The notes under the pieces are model-generated. The model ran no database searches. It was not told where the DNA came from and saw only the letters and a list, made by a program, of their open reading frames with translations. A DNA stretch of 64,000 bases from Halobacteriales archaeon QH_7_66_36 (lineage in GTDB: Archaea; Halobacteriota; Halobacteria; Halobacteriales; Haloarculaceae): positions 182,170-246,169 of the forward strand of contig PXQV01000015.1 of NCBI GenBank assembly GCA_003021175.1, written 5' to 3'. Position numbers and translations under genes: made by a program. This document shows, one piece after another, positions 16,558-26,134 of this stretch. The stretch's first letter is position 1. Every line of letters begins with the position of its first letter.

Positions 16558-17397
16558 TTACGCGCCGGTCGCGTAGCGAAGGAGTGCGGCGACGCCGCCG
16601 AACTCGGCCAGCAGTCGTTCGCCCGCCTCGGTGTCGGTCGAGACGAGCGTCGCCGCCGCGTCGCGCCCGTCGGCGAGGTCGAGCAGGTGTTCGACGGCGT
16701 CCTCGCGCTCGCCCGCCGTGGCCGAGACGCGGGCACCACACGCCGAACACTCGTGGGCGGGCGTGTCCCGACTGCGGGCGACCGTCTCGCGTTCCTCGCG
16801 GCCCTCGGGACACTCGTAGGTCACCACGTCCTCGCGGAGGGCGACGGAGACGAGCAGCTGGTCGACGGCCCCCGTCCGGAGGTCACGACGCACCCGCTCG
16901 AACCCGTGTGTCGCCTCCTCGCCAGTGCGGCGTCGGTTGAGGAACTCCGCCACCAGTTCCCGCTCCCTCTCGTCTCCCGCGCCGGCGGCCATCCGCTCCA
17001 CCGGCTCGGTGAGAAACGTCGTGTCGCGGCGGTAGCGGAACGACGCCACCGGCTCGGGTGGGGAGACGAGCACCTCAGTCGTCGGCTCCGCACCGGCGTC
17101 GACGGCTCCCGCGAAGAGCACCAACCCGTTCGTCGGTGGGCTGTCGTAGTAGCCGAGTCGGTCTTTCAGCGCCGTGAGCGCGTCCTTGACGGCGGTGCGG
17201 GTTCGCTCGCTTTCGATGTCGGCCGCCTCGTCGCGTTCTCGCGTGAGACGCGCCGCCGCGTCGAAGACGGGCGTCTCCTCGGGGACGTAGACGCTGAGCA
17301 GTCGCGGCTCCGACGTCTCGTGCTCCCGAAGCTCGTCGACCGTGCGTCGGAACACGTAGCGTCGTGTCGCCGAAGCCGCGTGCTCTTGCCGACGCAT
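16558..17397 (-). CDS. aRF1 (peptide chain release factor 1) paralogue lacking the GGQ domain
   Basis: 279 residues from ATG 17397, which puts the conserved YVFRRTVDELRE about 13 residues from the start as in genuine aRF1; ATG 17424 is an alternative. Residues ~1-125 match the release factor N-domain (LLSVYVPEE, YYDSPPTNGLVLFAG), but the stop-codon-reading NIKS motif is replaced by DIES (in DIESERTR). After FLTEPVERM the sequence goes directly to the C-domain (ELVAEFLNRRRTG, GFERVRRDLRTGAVDQLL, YECPEG...HECSACGARV, LLAEFGGVAALLRY). The central GGQ domain (~130 residues) is absent, so peptide release is impossible. It might bind ribosomes or aRF3-like GTPases as a regulator; function unknown. 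Domain matches are from memory of aRF1. Confidence 0.85.
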   Translation of the reverse strand: MRRQEHAASATRRYVFRRTVDELREHETSEPRLLSVYVPEETPVFDAAARLTRERDEAADIESERTRTAVKDALTALKDRLGYYDSPPTNGLVLFAGAVDAGAEPTTEVLVSPPEPVASFRYRRDTTFLTEPVERMAAGAGDERERELVAEFLNRRRTGEEATHGFERVRRDLRTGAVDQLLVSVALREDVVTYECPEGREERETVARSRDTPAHECSACGARVSATAGEREDAVEHLLDLADGRDAAATLVSTDTEAGERLLAEFGGVAALLRYATGA

Positions 17398-17506
17398 TGG
17401 CCGAGATTGGCCGACTGCCGACAAGTACCTGTCGCCCGTCGTTCGCTTCTCGCTCGCGCCGGTCGGTTTCGCTAACGTTTACACGAGGGGTGTCTACACG
17501 TCGCGT

Positions 17507-17641
17507 ATGGCCGATACCGACGACTCGTCGATTCCGCTCTCGTGGATAATCATCTTCCTGCTTCTCACGCTCGGACTGGGAGCCGCGGCCGTTCTCTTCG
17601 TGGGCGGCGACCTGATCGCGACCGCGCTGATCCCGGTGTAG
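17507..17641 (+). CDS. 44-residue single-helix membrane protein
   Basis: ATG 17507 to TAG 17641. An acidic N-terminus (MADTDDSSIPLSW) precedes one strongly hydrophobic helix (about residues 13-42). Third positions are mostly G/C, as in neighbouring genes. The stop is immediately next to the end of the convergent argS gene. No family recognised; small haloarchaeal membrane proteins of this type are frequently missed by annotation. Confidence 0.55.
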   Translation: MADTDDSSIPLSWIIIFLLLTLGLGAAAVLFVGGDLIATALIPV

Positions 17642-19387
17642 TCACATCGACTCGGGGGCCGCCACGCCGAGCACGTCCAGCGCGTTCGCGACCGTGTGTC
17701 GGGCGGCGGCCACGAGCGCGATCCGCGCCTCGCGCACCGCCGGGTCCTCGGCGGAGAGCACCGGGCACTCGCGGTAAAAGGCGTTGAACGTCTCCGCGAA
17801 CTCGCGGGTGAACGTCGCGACCCGGTGGGGTTCCAGTTCGGTCGCCGCCTCGTCGATCACGCCGGGGAACCGCGCAATCGACCGGAGCAGGTCGCGCTCC
17901 TCGGGTTCGGTGAGCGCGGCGGCGGTGGCCCCGTCGGACACCTCGTCCGCCTCGTCCAAGATGCCGCAACACCGCGCGTGGACGTACTGGACGTACGGGG
18001 CAGACTGCGCCTCGAAGTCGAGAGCGCGTTCCCACTCGAAGGTGATCGCCTTCGTCGGCTGTTTGGCGACGATGTCGTAGCGGACGGCGCCGATCCCGAC
18101 CTGTTTGGCGATGCGCTCGATGTCGTCGTCGTCGAGTTCGTCGCGCGTCCGGTCGTCGAGGCGCGTCTCCACCTCCTCGCGGGCGCGGTCGATTGCCTCG
18201 TCGAGCAGGTCGTCGAGGTCGATGCCCGTGCCCGCGCGCGTGGACATCTTGCCTTCCGGGAGGTTGACGTAGGAGTAGATGACCGTCTGGAGTTGGTCGG
18301 CGTCGTTGCCGAGCAGGTCGAGCGCCTCGCGGAGTTGGCCCGCCTGTAGCTTGTGGTCCTCGCCGAGCACCGTCACCGCGCGGTCGTAGTTGTCGAACTT
18401 CCACTCGTGGTGGGCGAGGTCGCGGGTCGTGTACAGCGAGGTGCCGTCGGAGCGGAGGAAGACGAGGTTCTTCTCGAAGCTCGGCAGGTCGAGTTGCCAC
18501 GCGTCCGCCTCGTAGACGGCCTCGTCTAACTCCTGTAGCCGCGCCACCACGTCGTCGGTGGAGCCGTCCCGCATGAACCGCGTCTCCTTGACGAACTCGT
18601 CGAACGCCGCGGGGAGCCGCGCGAGACACGCCTTCATCCCCGCGAGCACGCCGTCGACCACCTCGCTCACGCGCTCGTGGGTCGCCTCGTCGCCCGCCTC
18701 CAGCCCCTGTAAGATGTCGTCGATTTCGGCCTCAGCCGCCTCGATCGCCTCGGGGGTCGCTCCATCGGTCTCCCCGTCGAGGAACTCGTTGCCCGTCCGG
18801 TAGTAGCGTACGAGGTCGTACTCGATGCGGTCGCGCTCCGGCTCCGGCAGGTCGCTCTCGTCGAACCGCTCGTATGCCCACGTGAACAGCGCCATCTGTC
18901 GGCCGGCGTCGTTGACGTAGTAGTGGCGCTCGACGTCGTTGCCGGCGTACGCCAGCAGGTTGGCGACTGCGTCGCCGATGACGGGATTGCGGGCGCGCCC
19001 CACGTGGACAGGCCCGGTCGGGTTCGCGCTGGTGTGTTCGACGACGACCGAGTCGCCGGTCGGGGCGAGACGGCCCGCGTCCGGGCCGGTGTCGAGTGCG
19101 CCCTCGAAGTACGCCTCGCCGGGAGTGAAGTTCACGTACGCACCCTGCTGTGTGACGCCGCCGACGTACGTCGCGTCCGAGAGGTCGACGGCGTCGGCGA
19201 GTTCGTCGGCCACCTGCGGCGGGGGGGCGCCGGCCTCGCCGGCGAGTCGGTAGGCGACGGAGGAGGCGAGCACCGCGTCGACACCCTCGGGCGGCCGTTC
19301 GATACCGAGGTCGTCGGTCGGATACTCGCGCGCACGCAGCGCGTCCGCCAGCACCGACTCGACCTCCTCGCGGAAGGCGATGAACAT
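17642..19387 (-). CDS. argS: Arginyl-tRNA synthetase
   Basis: 581 residues, class I synthetase that charges tRNA-Arg. The HIGH-like motif is in [14 protein letters not shown] (about residue 125), and a KMSKS-like loop is [10 protein letters not shown] (about residue 380). A DALR-type anticodon-binding domain forms the C-terminus, ending LGVAAPES. The N-terminal additional domain of ArgS spans about the first 100 residues. Monocistronic; 93 bp separate it from the Liv transporter genes upstream. Confidence 0.97.
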   Translation of the reverse strand: MFIAFREEVESVLADALRAREYPTDDLGIERPPEGVDAVLASSVAYRLAGEAGAPPPQVADELADAVDLSDATYVGGVTQQGAYVNFTPGEAYFEGALDTGPDAGRLAPTGDSVVVEHTSANPTGPVHVGRARNPVIGDAVANLLAYAGNDVERHYYVNDAGRQMALFTWAYERFDESDLPEPERDRIEYDLVRYYRTGNEFLDGETDGATPEAIEAAEAEIDDILQGLEAGDEATHERVSEVVDGVLAGMKACLARLPAAFDEFVKETRFMRDGSTDDVVARLQELDEAVYEADAWQLDLPSFEKNLVFLRSDGTSLYTTRDLAHHEWKFDNYDRAVTVLGEDHKLQAGQLREALDLLGNDADQLQTVIYSYVNLPEGKMSTRAGTGIDLDDLLDEAIDRAREEVETRLDDRTRDELDDDDIERIAKQVGIGAVRYDIVAKQPTKAITFEWERALDFEAQSAPYVQYVHARCCGILDEADEVSDGATAAALTEPEERDLLRSIARFPGVIDEAATELEPHRVATFTREFAETFNAFYRECPVLSAEDPAVREARIALVAAARHTVANALDVLGVAAPESM

Positions 19388-19480
19388 ACGCGTCGTTCCG
19401 TGCCGGCGCTAAAGGCGTTTGCGAAGCGCGTGCCCAGAGAGACGTCTGGACGACGCTGGCGACGCGCGGCCGCCCTAGGT

Positions 19481-20224
19481 CTACTGGCCGAGGTAGAGGT
19501 CGCGGACGCGCTGGGCGTTCCGAATAGTGTCGGCGTCCGCCTCAAACCTGTTCTCACCCATGTCGAGGACATACGCGCGGTCGGTGACATCCAGTGCTGC
19601 GGTTACGTTCTGTTCGACCATCAGCACCGCCGTTCCCGCTTGGCGAATCTGGTCGACGTGTTCGAACGTCTGCTCGATGAGCTGGGGGGCCAGCCCCGCC
19701 GACGGCTCATCGATGAGCAGGACATCCGGGTCGGGCATCAGTGCCCGGGCCATCGCGAGCATCTGGCGTTCGCCGCCGGACAGCGTCGCGGCCGCTTGGG
19801 ATTGACGCTCCGCCAGCCGTGGAAACAGTTCGAACATCTCGTGACGGCGGCCGACATCGTCGGCGTGAATCCCTCCGATGTCGAGGTTCTCCGCGACCGT
19901 GAGGTTCGGGAACACGTTCGATGTCTGGGGAACGTACGCGACACCGTGGGTCACCATCTGGTTGGATTCGAGATTTGAGCAATCCTCGCCACCGATTTCG
20001 ATGGTTCCGTTCCACAGCGGGAGCTGCTTGAACAGCGCTCGCATCAGCGTGGATTTTCCGGCACCGTTCGGCCCGAACACGAGCACAATCTCGTCGTCTT
20101 GGATATCGATGTCGACGCCGTACAGCACTTGGAGGTCGCCGTAGCCGGTCTCGACGCCACGCGCGGAGAACATCGCGTCGTCGAACCGGCGGAGCGTCTC
20201 GATGTCGGACTCGGTCTCGCTCAT
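19481..20224 (-). CDS. livF: Liv-type ABC transporter ATP-binding protein
   Basis: 247 residues. Walker A GPNGAGKST (about residue 54), signature LSGGERQML and Walker B DVLLIDEPSAG are complete. With LivG it forms the cytoplasmic ATPase dimer that drives uptake through LivHM. It is the last gene of the operon: its start overlaps the livG stop by 4 bp. Confidence 0.95.
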   Translation of the reverse strand: MSETESDIETLRRFDDAMFSARGVETGYGDLQVLYGVDIDIQDDEIVLVFGPNGAGKSTLMRALFKQLPLWNGTIEIGGEDCSNLESNQMVTHGVAYVPQTSNVFPNLTVAENLDIGGIHADDVGRRHEMFELFPRLAERQSQAAATLSGGERQMLAMARALMPDPDVLLIDEPSAGLAPQLIEQTFEHVDQIRQAGTAVLMVEQNVTAALDVTDRAYVLDMGENRFEADADTIRNAQRVRDLYLGQ

Positions 20225-21033
20225 GCGTACCCTCCGAGGTAGGCTTCGACGACGCGCTCGTCGTTCTGCACGATGTCCGGCGCGCCGGAGGCGAGCGTCG
20301 TTCCGTTGTGCATGACGACGACACGGTCGCAGTGCTGCATGACGATGTCCATGTCGTGTTCGATGAAGAGGATGGTACGGCCGTGGTCGTTCAGCTCTTC
20401 GAGCCGTCTCAACAGGTCGTCGGTCAGCGACGGATTCACGCCCGCAACCGGTTCATCGAGCAGGATGATTTCGGGGTCCATCATGAGCACGCGCCCGAGC
20501 TCAAGCAGTTTCCGCTGACCGCCAGAAAGCGCACTACCGTAATCGTCGGCGAGATGGTCGAGTTCGAGGAATTCGAGCGTCTCGTCGACACGCGTCTGAA
20601 CCTCGTGCTCTTCGCTGCGGACGGTGCCAGACTGCAACAGCGGGCCGAGCGCGCGCTCGCCGGTCTGGTTCGTCGCGGCGAACGCGAGGTTCTCGCGGAC
20701 GGTCATCCCACGGAACGTCTTTGGCGTTTGGAACGTCCGGCCGACGCCACAGCGCGCCACCTCGGTCGGGGACAACCCCTGTATCTCGTCGCCGTTCAGG
20801 CGGACGGACCCGCTCTCAGGTCCGTGGACGCCCGTGATGCAGTTGAACAGCGTGGATTTTCCAGCGCCGTTCGGTCCGATAAGGCCGGTGATGGATTCGC
20901 GTTCGACATCGAAGCTGGCACCGTCGACGGCGACGAGACCGCCGAACGCCTTCACCACCTCGTCGACCGCAAGCAGCGCGTCGTCGCCGGTCGTCGCATC
21001 GGCGGACGCGGTGCTGTTGTCGGCACCCATCAC
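20221..21033 (-). CDS. livG: Liv-type ABC transporter ATP-binding protein
   Basis: 270 residues. Walker A GPNGAGKST (about residue 53), signature LSGGQRKLLELGR and Walker B EIILLDEPVAGVNP are intact. The LivG-specific long insertion between Walker A and the signature (TFRGMTVRENLAFAA region) is present. Overlaps livF and livM by 4 bp on each side, so translation is probably coupled. Confidence 0.95.
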   Translation of the reverse strand: MMGADNSTASADATTGDDALLAVDEVVKAFGGLVAVDGASFDVERESITGLIGPNGAGKSTLFNCITGVHGPESGSVRLNGDEIQGLSPTEVARCGVGRTFQTPKTFRGMTVRENLAFAATNQTGERALGPLLQSGTVRSEEHEVQTRVDETLEFLELDHLADDYGSALSGGQRKLLELGRVLMMDPEIILLDEPVAGVNPSLTDDLLRRLEELNDHGRTILFIEHDMDIVMQHCDRVVVMHNGTTLASGAPDIVQNDERVVEAYLGGYA

Positions 21034-22082
21034 TCACTCCCCTCCTCTTCGCCGAGCGCTTCGATTTCGGCGGGATCGCCGAGCAGGCCCTCCGCCCGGT
21101 ACCGGACCACGAGCACGAACAGCAGGCCGACGATGACGAACCGCATGCTCGGGATGAACGACGGATTGTTCGGGAGCGGCCCGAATATCGCCGGGAGCAG
21201 GCCGGACAGCGCGTCCGGAAGCGTCGCCTGCATCCAGTCGTAGACGGTGGTGATGAACCGCGTGGACTCCTCGAAGGTCATCACCAGCACGGCACCGACG
21301 ACCGCACCCGTGTTCGACGCGGCACCGCCGAGCAGCATCGCTGCCCACACGGTGAACGTGACCTGTGGGACGAACTGCGCGGTGACGACGCTACCGATGT
21401 AGTGCGCGTAGACGCCGCCCGCGAACCCCGCAATCATGCCGCCGATGACGAACGATTTCAGCTTCACGAGCGTGGTGTTCTTCCCGAGCATCTTCGCGGC
21501 GTCCTCGCTCTCGCGGACGCCCTTCAGCAGGCGGCCGAACGGGGCGTCGAGCACGCGCTCGACGAGCAGATAGACGGCGAGCAGACTGAGTAGCGAAAAG
21601 GCGAGGTACGCGAGCTGCCAGCGGTCTGGACCCAGCGCCGCTTGGCCGGGCTTCGGGACGCTGTTCATACCGAACGAGCCGTTCGTCAGCCACGCCTCGT
21701 TGACGAGCACGTCGCTGAACACGCCGGCAAGCGCGAACGTCGCAATAGCGAGATAATGCGTACCGAGGCGGATACTCGTCGCCCCGATGAGCGCGGCGAG
21801 CGCGCCACCGACGAGCGTCGCGGCGGCGAGACTCACGGGGAACCCCCACGGCATCGGCAGATTGAACCCGACCGTGTAGCTGGCGTTCGTCACCGTCGAC
21901 GGCGGCGGCATGGTCAGGATAGCGGCGGCGTACGCGCCCGCAGCGAAGAACGCGACGTGCCCGAAGTTCAGCAGCCCCGTGTAGCCGTAGTGAACGTTCA
22001 GGCCGAGCGTGAGCAGGCCGTAGATGCACGCGATGGTGGCGACGCCGACGACGAACGCCGCCCACCCGGTGAGCAGTGCCAT
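21030..22082 (-). CDS. livM: Liv-type ABC transporter permease
   Basis: 350 residues with about ten membrane helices. LivM-family features include the N-terminal LNVHYGYTGLLNFGHVAFFAAGAY and a later cytoplasmic coupling loop VRESEDAAKMLGKN that contacts the ATPases. It forms the membrane channel together with LivH. The start codon overlaps the livH stop by one base. Confidence 0.94.
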   Translation of the reverse strand: MALLTGWAAFVVGVATIACIYGLLTLGLNVHYGYTGLLNFGHVAFFAAGAYAAAILTMPPPSTVTNASYTVGFNLPMPWGFPVSLAAATLVGGALAALIGATSIRLGTHYLAIATFALAGVFSDVLVNEAWLTNGSFGMNSVPKPGQAALGPDRWQLAYLAFSLLSLLAVYLLVERVLDAPFGRLLKGVRESEDAAKMLGKNTTLVKLKSFVIGGMIAGFAGGVYAHYIGSVVTAQFVPQVTFTVWAAMLLGGAASNTGAVVGAVLVMTFEESTRFITTVYDWMQATLPDALSGLLPAIFGPLPNNPSFIPSMRFVIVGLLFVLVVRYRAEGLLGDPAEIEALGEEEGSE

Positions 22083-22963
22083 CAGAACTCACCCCCGCGA
22101 ATGCCTTCCGGCTTCAACAGAAGCACGCCGACGAGGATGAGGAAGGCGTACGCTCGCGTGTAGTTCGCGGACAGATACGTTGACCCGAAGTTCATCGCGA
22201 GACCGATACAGAACGCGCCGAGCATCGCGCCGTACGGCCGTCCGATGCCGCCGAGCAGCGTCGCCGCGAAGATGACGATGAGGTACTCGAACCCGACGCC
22301 CGGCCGGAACGGCGAGAACAACACGGCGTACAGCACACCAGCGAGCGCCCCGGCGGCCGCGGAGAGAAACCACGTCTGGCGGATGACGCTCGTAGTGTCG
22401 ATGCCGGCGGTCTTGGCGAGCGAGCGGTTGCCGCTGGTGGCGCGCATGCGCTTCCCGAGCATGGTGCGCTGGAGCAACAGGTGGATGGTGAGCATCGTCA
22501 CGACGCTCGCGGCGATGACGCCGAGTTCGAGGTGGGTGAGTCGGAACAACCCGAAGTAGTCCTGCCGGCGCAACAGGGGAATGGGGAGTTGGCGCGCGTC
22601 GACGCCGACCCACCCCTGGAGTAGGTTCCGGAGGATGAACGATACGCCGATGGAGGTGATGAGCAGGGGAAGCGCGCCACGGTCCGAGATAGGCTCGAAG
22701 AACGTCCGCGACACGGCGACGCCGAGCGCGCCGACGACGACGGTAGCGACGACGGCGGCGGCGGGCAGCGGCAGCGACACGCCGAACAGGCCGCCCGCGA
22801 GGAACACCGTGAGGTACGCGCCGTACGTGAGAAATTCGCCGTACGCGAAGTTGATGAACCGCGTGACGCCGTAAGACAGCGTAAGCCCGACGGCACCGAC
22901 GGCGATGACGCTTCCCTCGATGAGACCGGAGACGACAGCCTGCAGGAACGTATCGAGACCCAT
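22082..22963 (-). CDS. livH: Liv-type ABC transporter permease
   Basis: 293 residues, about eight membrane helices. GVTRFINFAYGEFLTYGAY near the N-terminus and RATSGNRSLAKTAGID (the coupling loop) are typical of LivH. It lies between the substrate-binding protein gene (17 bp upstream) and livM. Confidence 0.95.
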   Translation of the reverse strand: MGLDTFLQAVVSGLIEGSVIAVGAVGLTLSYGVTRFINFAYGEFLTYGAYLTVFLAGGLFGVSLPLPAAAVVATVVVGALGVAVSRTFFEPISDRGALPLLITSIGVSFILRNLLQGWVGVDARQLPIPLLRRQDYFGLFRLTHLELGVIAASVVTMLTIHLLLQRTMLGKRMRATSGNRSLAKTAGIDTTSVIRQTWFLSAAAGALAGVLYAVLFSPFRPGVGFEYLIVIFAATLLGGIGRPYGAMLGAFCIGLAMNFGSTYLSANYTRAYAFLILVGVLLLKPEGIRGGEF

Positions 22964-22980
22964 ACTGAGACGGGGAGGGC

Positions 22981-24297
22981 TTACAGCGCCTCTGGCGGCA
23001 GACGCCCGGCTTCAGTCCACTCGCCGTCCTGTGCAATCTTGATGGAGAACGGCGCGACGATGTCGCCGTTCTCGTCGAAGTTGATGGGACCGACGAGTCC
23101 CTCGTAGTCGACATCGCTCCCGGACTCGATTGCGCTGGCACCCGCGGTGTAGGCCGTGACGGTCTCCTCGGGCGGCGTTGCGACCGTCGAGATGGCGTCG
23201 GCGACGTTCGGGCCGGTGAGGTCGCCGCTGCTCGCGGCGACTTGTTTCATAGCGAGACCCATGACGTTCATCGCGTCGTAGGTGTTCGTCGCGAATATCT
23301 TCGCCCCCTTATCCCAGCCCGCGTAGTCGGTGATGGCTTCAAAGAACTCGTCCAGTCGGCCGGCGCTCTGCGCGGACTGGTAGGCGGCGGCGTTCAGCCC
23401 GAGCACGTCGTTCGTGACCTGATTCTCGCTCTGGGAGAGAAAGTCCTGATTGGTCTGGTCCTGCGTGACGAACCAGTTGCCTTCGTAGCTGGCTTGGTAG
23501 CCGGCTTCCGTGATTTTGACGCTGTCCTCGACCGAGGCGATGAGGACGCAGATCTCGGGGTCGGATTCCATCATCTGCTGGACCTCGGAGGAGTAGGAGG
23601 CCTTCCCGGTGCGGATGTCCAAGGCGGTGGTGACGGTGCCGCCGAATTCCTTGAGTGAGGACCGCACCGGCTCCTTGAACGACTGGAACACCTCCTTGTT
23701 TCCGACCATGAGCGCCATGCGCTCGTAGTCTTCGAGGGAGTTGTACTGTTGGTCGCGGGCGGCTTTGGCGATGGCGCGCCCGCCCAGCGAGTCGGAGGAC
23801 ACCGTCCGGAACACGTAGTCGCCGCCCCGGTCGTCGAGGGAGGTGGTGCCGGCAGTCGGCGTGATTACGGGCACTTCGTTCTCGATAAGCGTGTCGATGA
23901 CTGCGGACATGGTGATGCTCGTCGGGCCGATGACGCCGTCGACGTTCTCTACGTTGACGAGACGGTCCGTCGCTGAGACGGCAGCATCCGGTGACGCTTC
24001 GGTATCGCCTTGGACGACCGATACCTGACGCCCATCGATGCCGCCTTGTTCGTTGATTTCGTCAACGACCATGTTCACGACGGGCAGGACGTTCGCCCCG
24101 ACCCAACCGTAATTACCAGAGAATGGCAGCAGGACGCCGATGGTGAGGCTGCTATCGTCGCCCCCTGTCGTCGTATTGTCGCCACCGCCCCCGTCGCCGT
24201 CATCGTCACCGTCACCGTCACCAGTACAGCCGGCGATGGCGGTGACGGTGGCTGCCCCTCCAGTTCGCCGCAGGAACGCCCGTCTATCGACTTCCAT
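22981..24297 (-). CDS. Periplasmic-type substrate-binding lipoprotein of the Liv transporter
   Basis: 438 residues from ATG 24297 (MEVDRRAFLRRTGG); an in-frame ATG at 24312 adds five residues. The RRAFLRR motif and the lipobox ending AIAGC indicate a Tat-exported lipoprotein. A low-complexity Gly/Asp linker follows, typical for haloarchaeal surface lipoproteins. The mature part is a Leu/Ile/Val-type binding domain (LTIGVLLPFSGNYGWVG, then VDGVIGPTSITMS). The ligand could be branched-chain or other amino acids, or urea/amides; sequence alone does not tell. First gene of the five-gene operon. Confidence 0.93.
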   Translation of the reverse strand: MEVDRRAFLRRTGGAATVTAIAGCTGDGDGDDDGDGGGGDNTTTGGDDSSLTIGVLLPFSGNYGWVGANVLPVVNMVVDEINEQGGIDGRQVSVVQGDTEASPDAAVSATDRLVNVENVDGVIGPTSITMSAVIDTLIENEVPVITPTAGTTSLDDRGGDYVFRTVSSDSLGGRAIAKAARDQQYNSLEDYERMALMVGNKEVFQSFKEPVRSSLKEFGGTVTTALDIRTGKASYSSEVQQMMESDPEICVLIASVEDSVKITEAGYQASYEGNWFVTQDQTNQDFLSQSENQVTNDVLGLNAAAYQSAQSAGRLDEFFEAITDYAGWDKGAKIFATNTYDAMNVMGLAMKQVAASSGDLTGPNVADAISTVATPPEETVTAYTAGASAIESGSDVDYEGLVGPINFDENGDIVAPFSIKIAQDGEWTEAGRLPPEAL

Positions 24298-24556
24298 GAT
24301 AGCCATGTTCATAATAGGGCATCAAAAGCATTTGCCCGTCCGTAACACCTGTCAAAATCGTGGGACGGAGCCGTAATGTCGTGTGTGCCGGGCAGCGCGT
24401 TCTCGCCGCTACACCTCTCGACCGTCGTCGGCCCTGTTACAGCTGTCATACCCGGTCGGCGGCGACCGACCAGCAAAAAGTCGGAAAACCCCGATAGGTT
24501 TCACGACTCCCACTGTGGCTCGGTAGCGACGCCAGTATTCGCGATGCTCGCCACGG
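24298..24556. other. Promoter region upstream of the Liv operon
   Basis: About 259 bp between the ALDH gene end and the livK-type start, both on the minus strand. A T-rich stretch on the minus strand (CTTTTGATG, near 24330) lies about 30 bases before the start and may be the TATA element. No other feature is evident. Confidence 0.4.
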
Positions 24557-26026
24557 TCAGGTGCCGGGGAGGTCACCGCCTGTGGCCTCGTCGAGGTTCA
24601 CGGCGACGTTCTTCGACTGGAGATACGAATCTAGCGCCGCCAACCCCTTCTCGCGGCCAATTCCGGACTGCTTGTAGCCGCCGAACGGCGTCTGGTTCGT
24701 GTCGCCGAACCACTTGTTCACGTAGACGTTCCCGGCTTCGAGACGCCGGGCTGCGCGGTGTGCGCGCCGCACGTCGTTCGTGAATACGCCCGCAACGAGA
24801 CCGTACTGCACGTCGTTCCCGATTTCGATAGGGTCCTCGCCGTCGCCGTACGGAATCACCGACAGCACAGGCCCAAAAATCTCCTCTTGGGCGACCCGCA
24901 TCCCGTTGTCGACATCCGCCAGCACGGTCGGCCGAAGGAAGTAGCCGTCGCCGTCGAGTGGTTCGCCACCCACCGCGAGCGTCGCGCCTTCCTCGACGCC
25001 AATTTCGACGTACTCGCGGACGCGCGCGAGATGCTCGGCGCTGTTCAGCGGTCCCATGTCTGGGTCCTCGCTGCCCGGGCCGAGGTCGTAGGCCCGAGCG
25101 CGGTCGGCGATGCGCTCGAGGAACTCGTCGTACAGTGACTCGTGGACGATGGCGCGGTCGGCCGCCGAGCACACCTGACCGGCGTTGGCGAAGATGCCGC
25201 GCTCGACCCACGACACCGCCTCGTCGAGGGCCGCGTCCGGATAGACGATGGCGGGGTTCTTCCCGCCGAGTTCTAGGGTTACCGGCGTGACGTTCTCCGC
25301 AGCGGCCTTCATAACGTGCTGGCCGGTGAGCACGCTGCCGGTGAACGTGATGGTGTCGACGCCCGCGTGGCCGGTGAGTGCTGCGCCCGTCTCGCCGGCA
25401 CCGGAGACGATGTTGACCACCGACTCGGGGACGCCCGCCTCGGCGCACAGCTCCGCGAGTCGGTACGCGGACAGCGGCGTGGTCGGTGCGGGCTTCACGA
25501 CGACCGTGTTGCCGCCAGCGAGTGCGGGTGCGACGCCGCGCGCGAACAGGTTTCCGGGGAAGTTCCACGGGACGATTTGCGCGGAGACGCCGTACGGCTC
25601 GCGGACGGTGTAGTCCACTTGGCCGGTGCCAACCGGCACCGAGATGCCCTCCAGTTTGTCCGCAGCACCTGCGTAGTATTCGAAGTACCGCGCCGCGCTC
25701 ATGATGTCTGCGCGCGCCTGCGAGAGGGGTTTGCCTTGGTCGCGGGACTCCAGTTCGGCCAGTCCGTCGGCGTGGTCGCGGATGCGCTCGGCGACGCGAT
25801 AGAGGGTGCGGCCGCGCTCGGCGGGGTCAGTGTCACGCCAGTCTGGGAACGCGTCGCTGGCGGCCCGTACTGCGCGGTCGACATCCGATTCGTCGGCGAC
25901 GGCGACCTCGGCGAACGCCTCGCCGGTCGCTGGGTCGACGGTCTCGACGTACTCCTCACTGGCAGGCGGGACGCGTTCGCCGCCGACGAGCAGGTCGTGT
26001 TGCACCACGGTCTCGGTATCACTCAT
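24557..26026 (-). CDS. Aldehyde dehydrogenase family protein
   Basis: 489 residues from ATG 26026 (MSDTETVVQHDLLVGGERV); the open frame up to 26344 runs into the taw1 gene and is not used. NAD(P)-dependent oxidation of an aldehyde to an acid. Catalytic elements: PWNFPGNLFARGVAPAL, the glutamate in ELGGKNPAIV (about residue 250) and the cysteine in GQVCSAADR (about residue 285), then the cofactor/structural EEIFGPVLSVI. Usual length for the family. It is upstream of and in the same direction as the Liv operon, so it might serve catabolism of the imported compound, but the 259-bp gap suggests its own transcript. Confidence 0.93.
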   Translation of the reverse strand: MSDTETVVQHDLLVGGERVPPASEEYVETVDPATGEAFAEVAVADESDVDRAVRAASDAFPDWRDTDPAERGRTLYRVAERIRDHADGLAELESRDQGKPLSQARADIMSAARYFEYYAGAADKLEGISVPVGTGQVDYTVREPYGVSAQIVPWNFPGNLFARGVAPALAGGNTVVVKPAPTTPLSAYRLAELCAEAGVPESVVNIVSGAGETGAALTGHAGVDTITFTGSVLTGQHVMKAAAENVTPVTLELGGKNPAIVYPDAALDEAVSWVERGIFANAGQVCSAADRAIVHESLYDEFLERIADRARAYDLGPGSEDPDMGPLNSAEHLARVREYVEIGVEEGATLAVGGEPLDGDGYFLRPTVLADVDNGMRVAQEEIFGPVLSVIPYGDGEDPIEIGNDVQYGLVAGVFTNDVRRAHRAARRLEAGNVYVNKWFGDTNQTPFGGYKQSGIGREKGLAALDSYLQSKNVAVNLDEATGGDLPGT

Positions 26027-26134
26027 GCCCGTGATTCGCCGTCGAGTTACTTGGTACCTCGTTTCGTGGTACTGATGGTAGCCGCTCGTGGGCGGTAACG
26101 CCACGCTTTTCCACGCGTTCGCCGACGTGGGAGT

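Noticed and set aside
15443-16813. 456-residue version of threonine synthase
   Set aside because: The first ~105 residues are Arg/Gly-rich and antisense-like; the zinc site starts right after ATG 16498.
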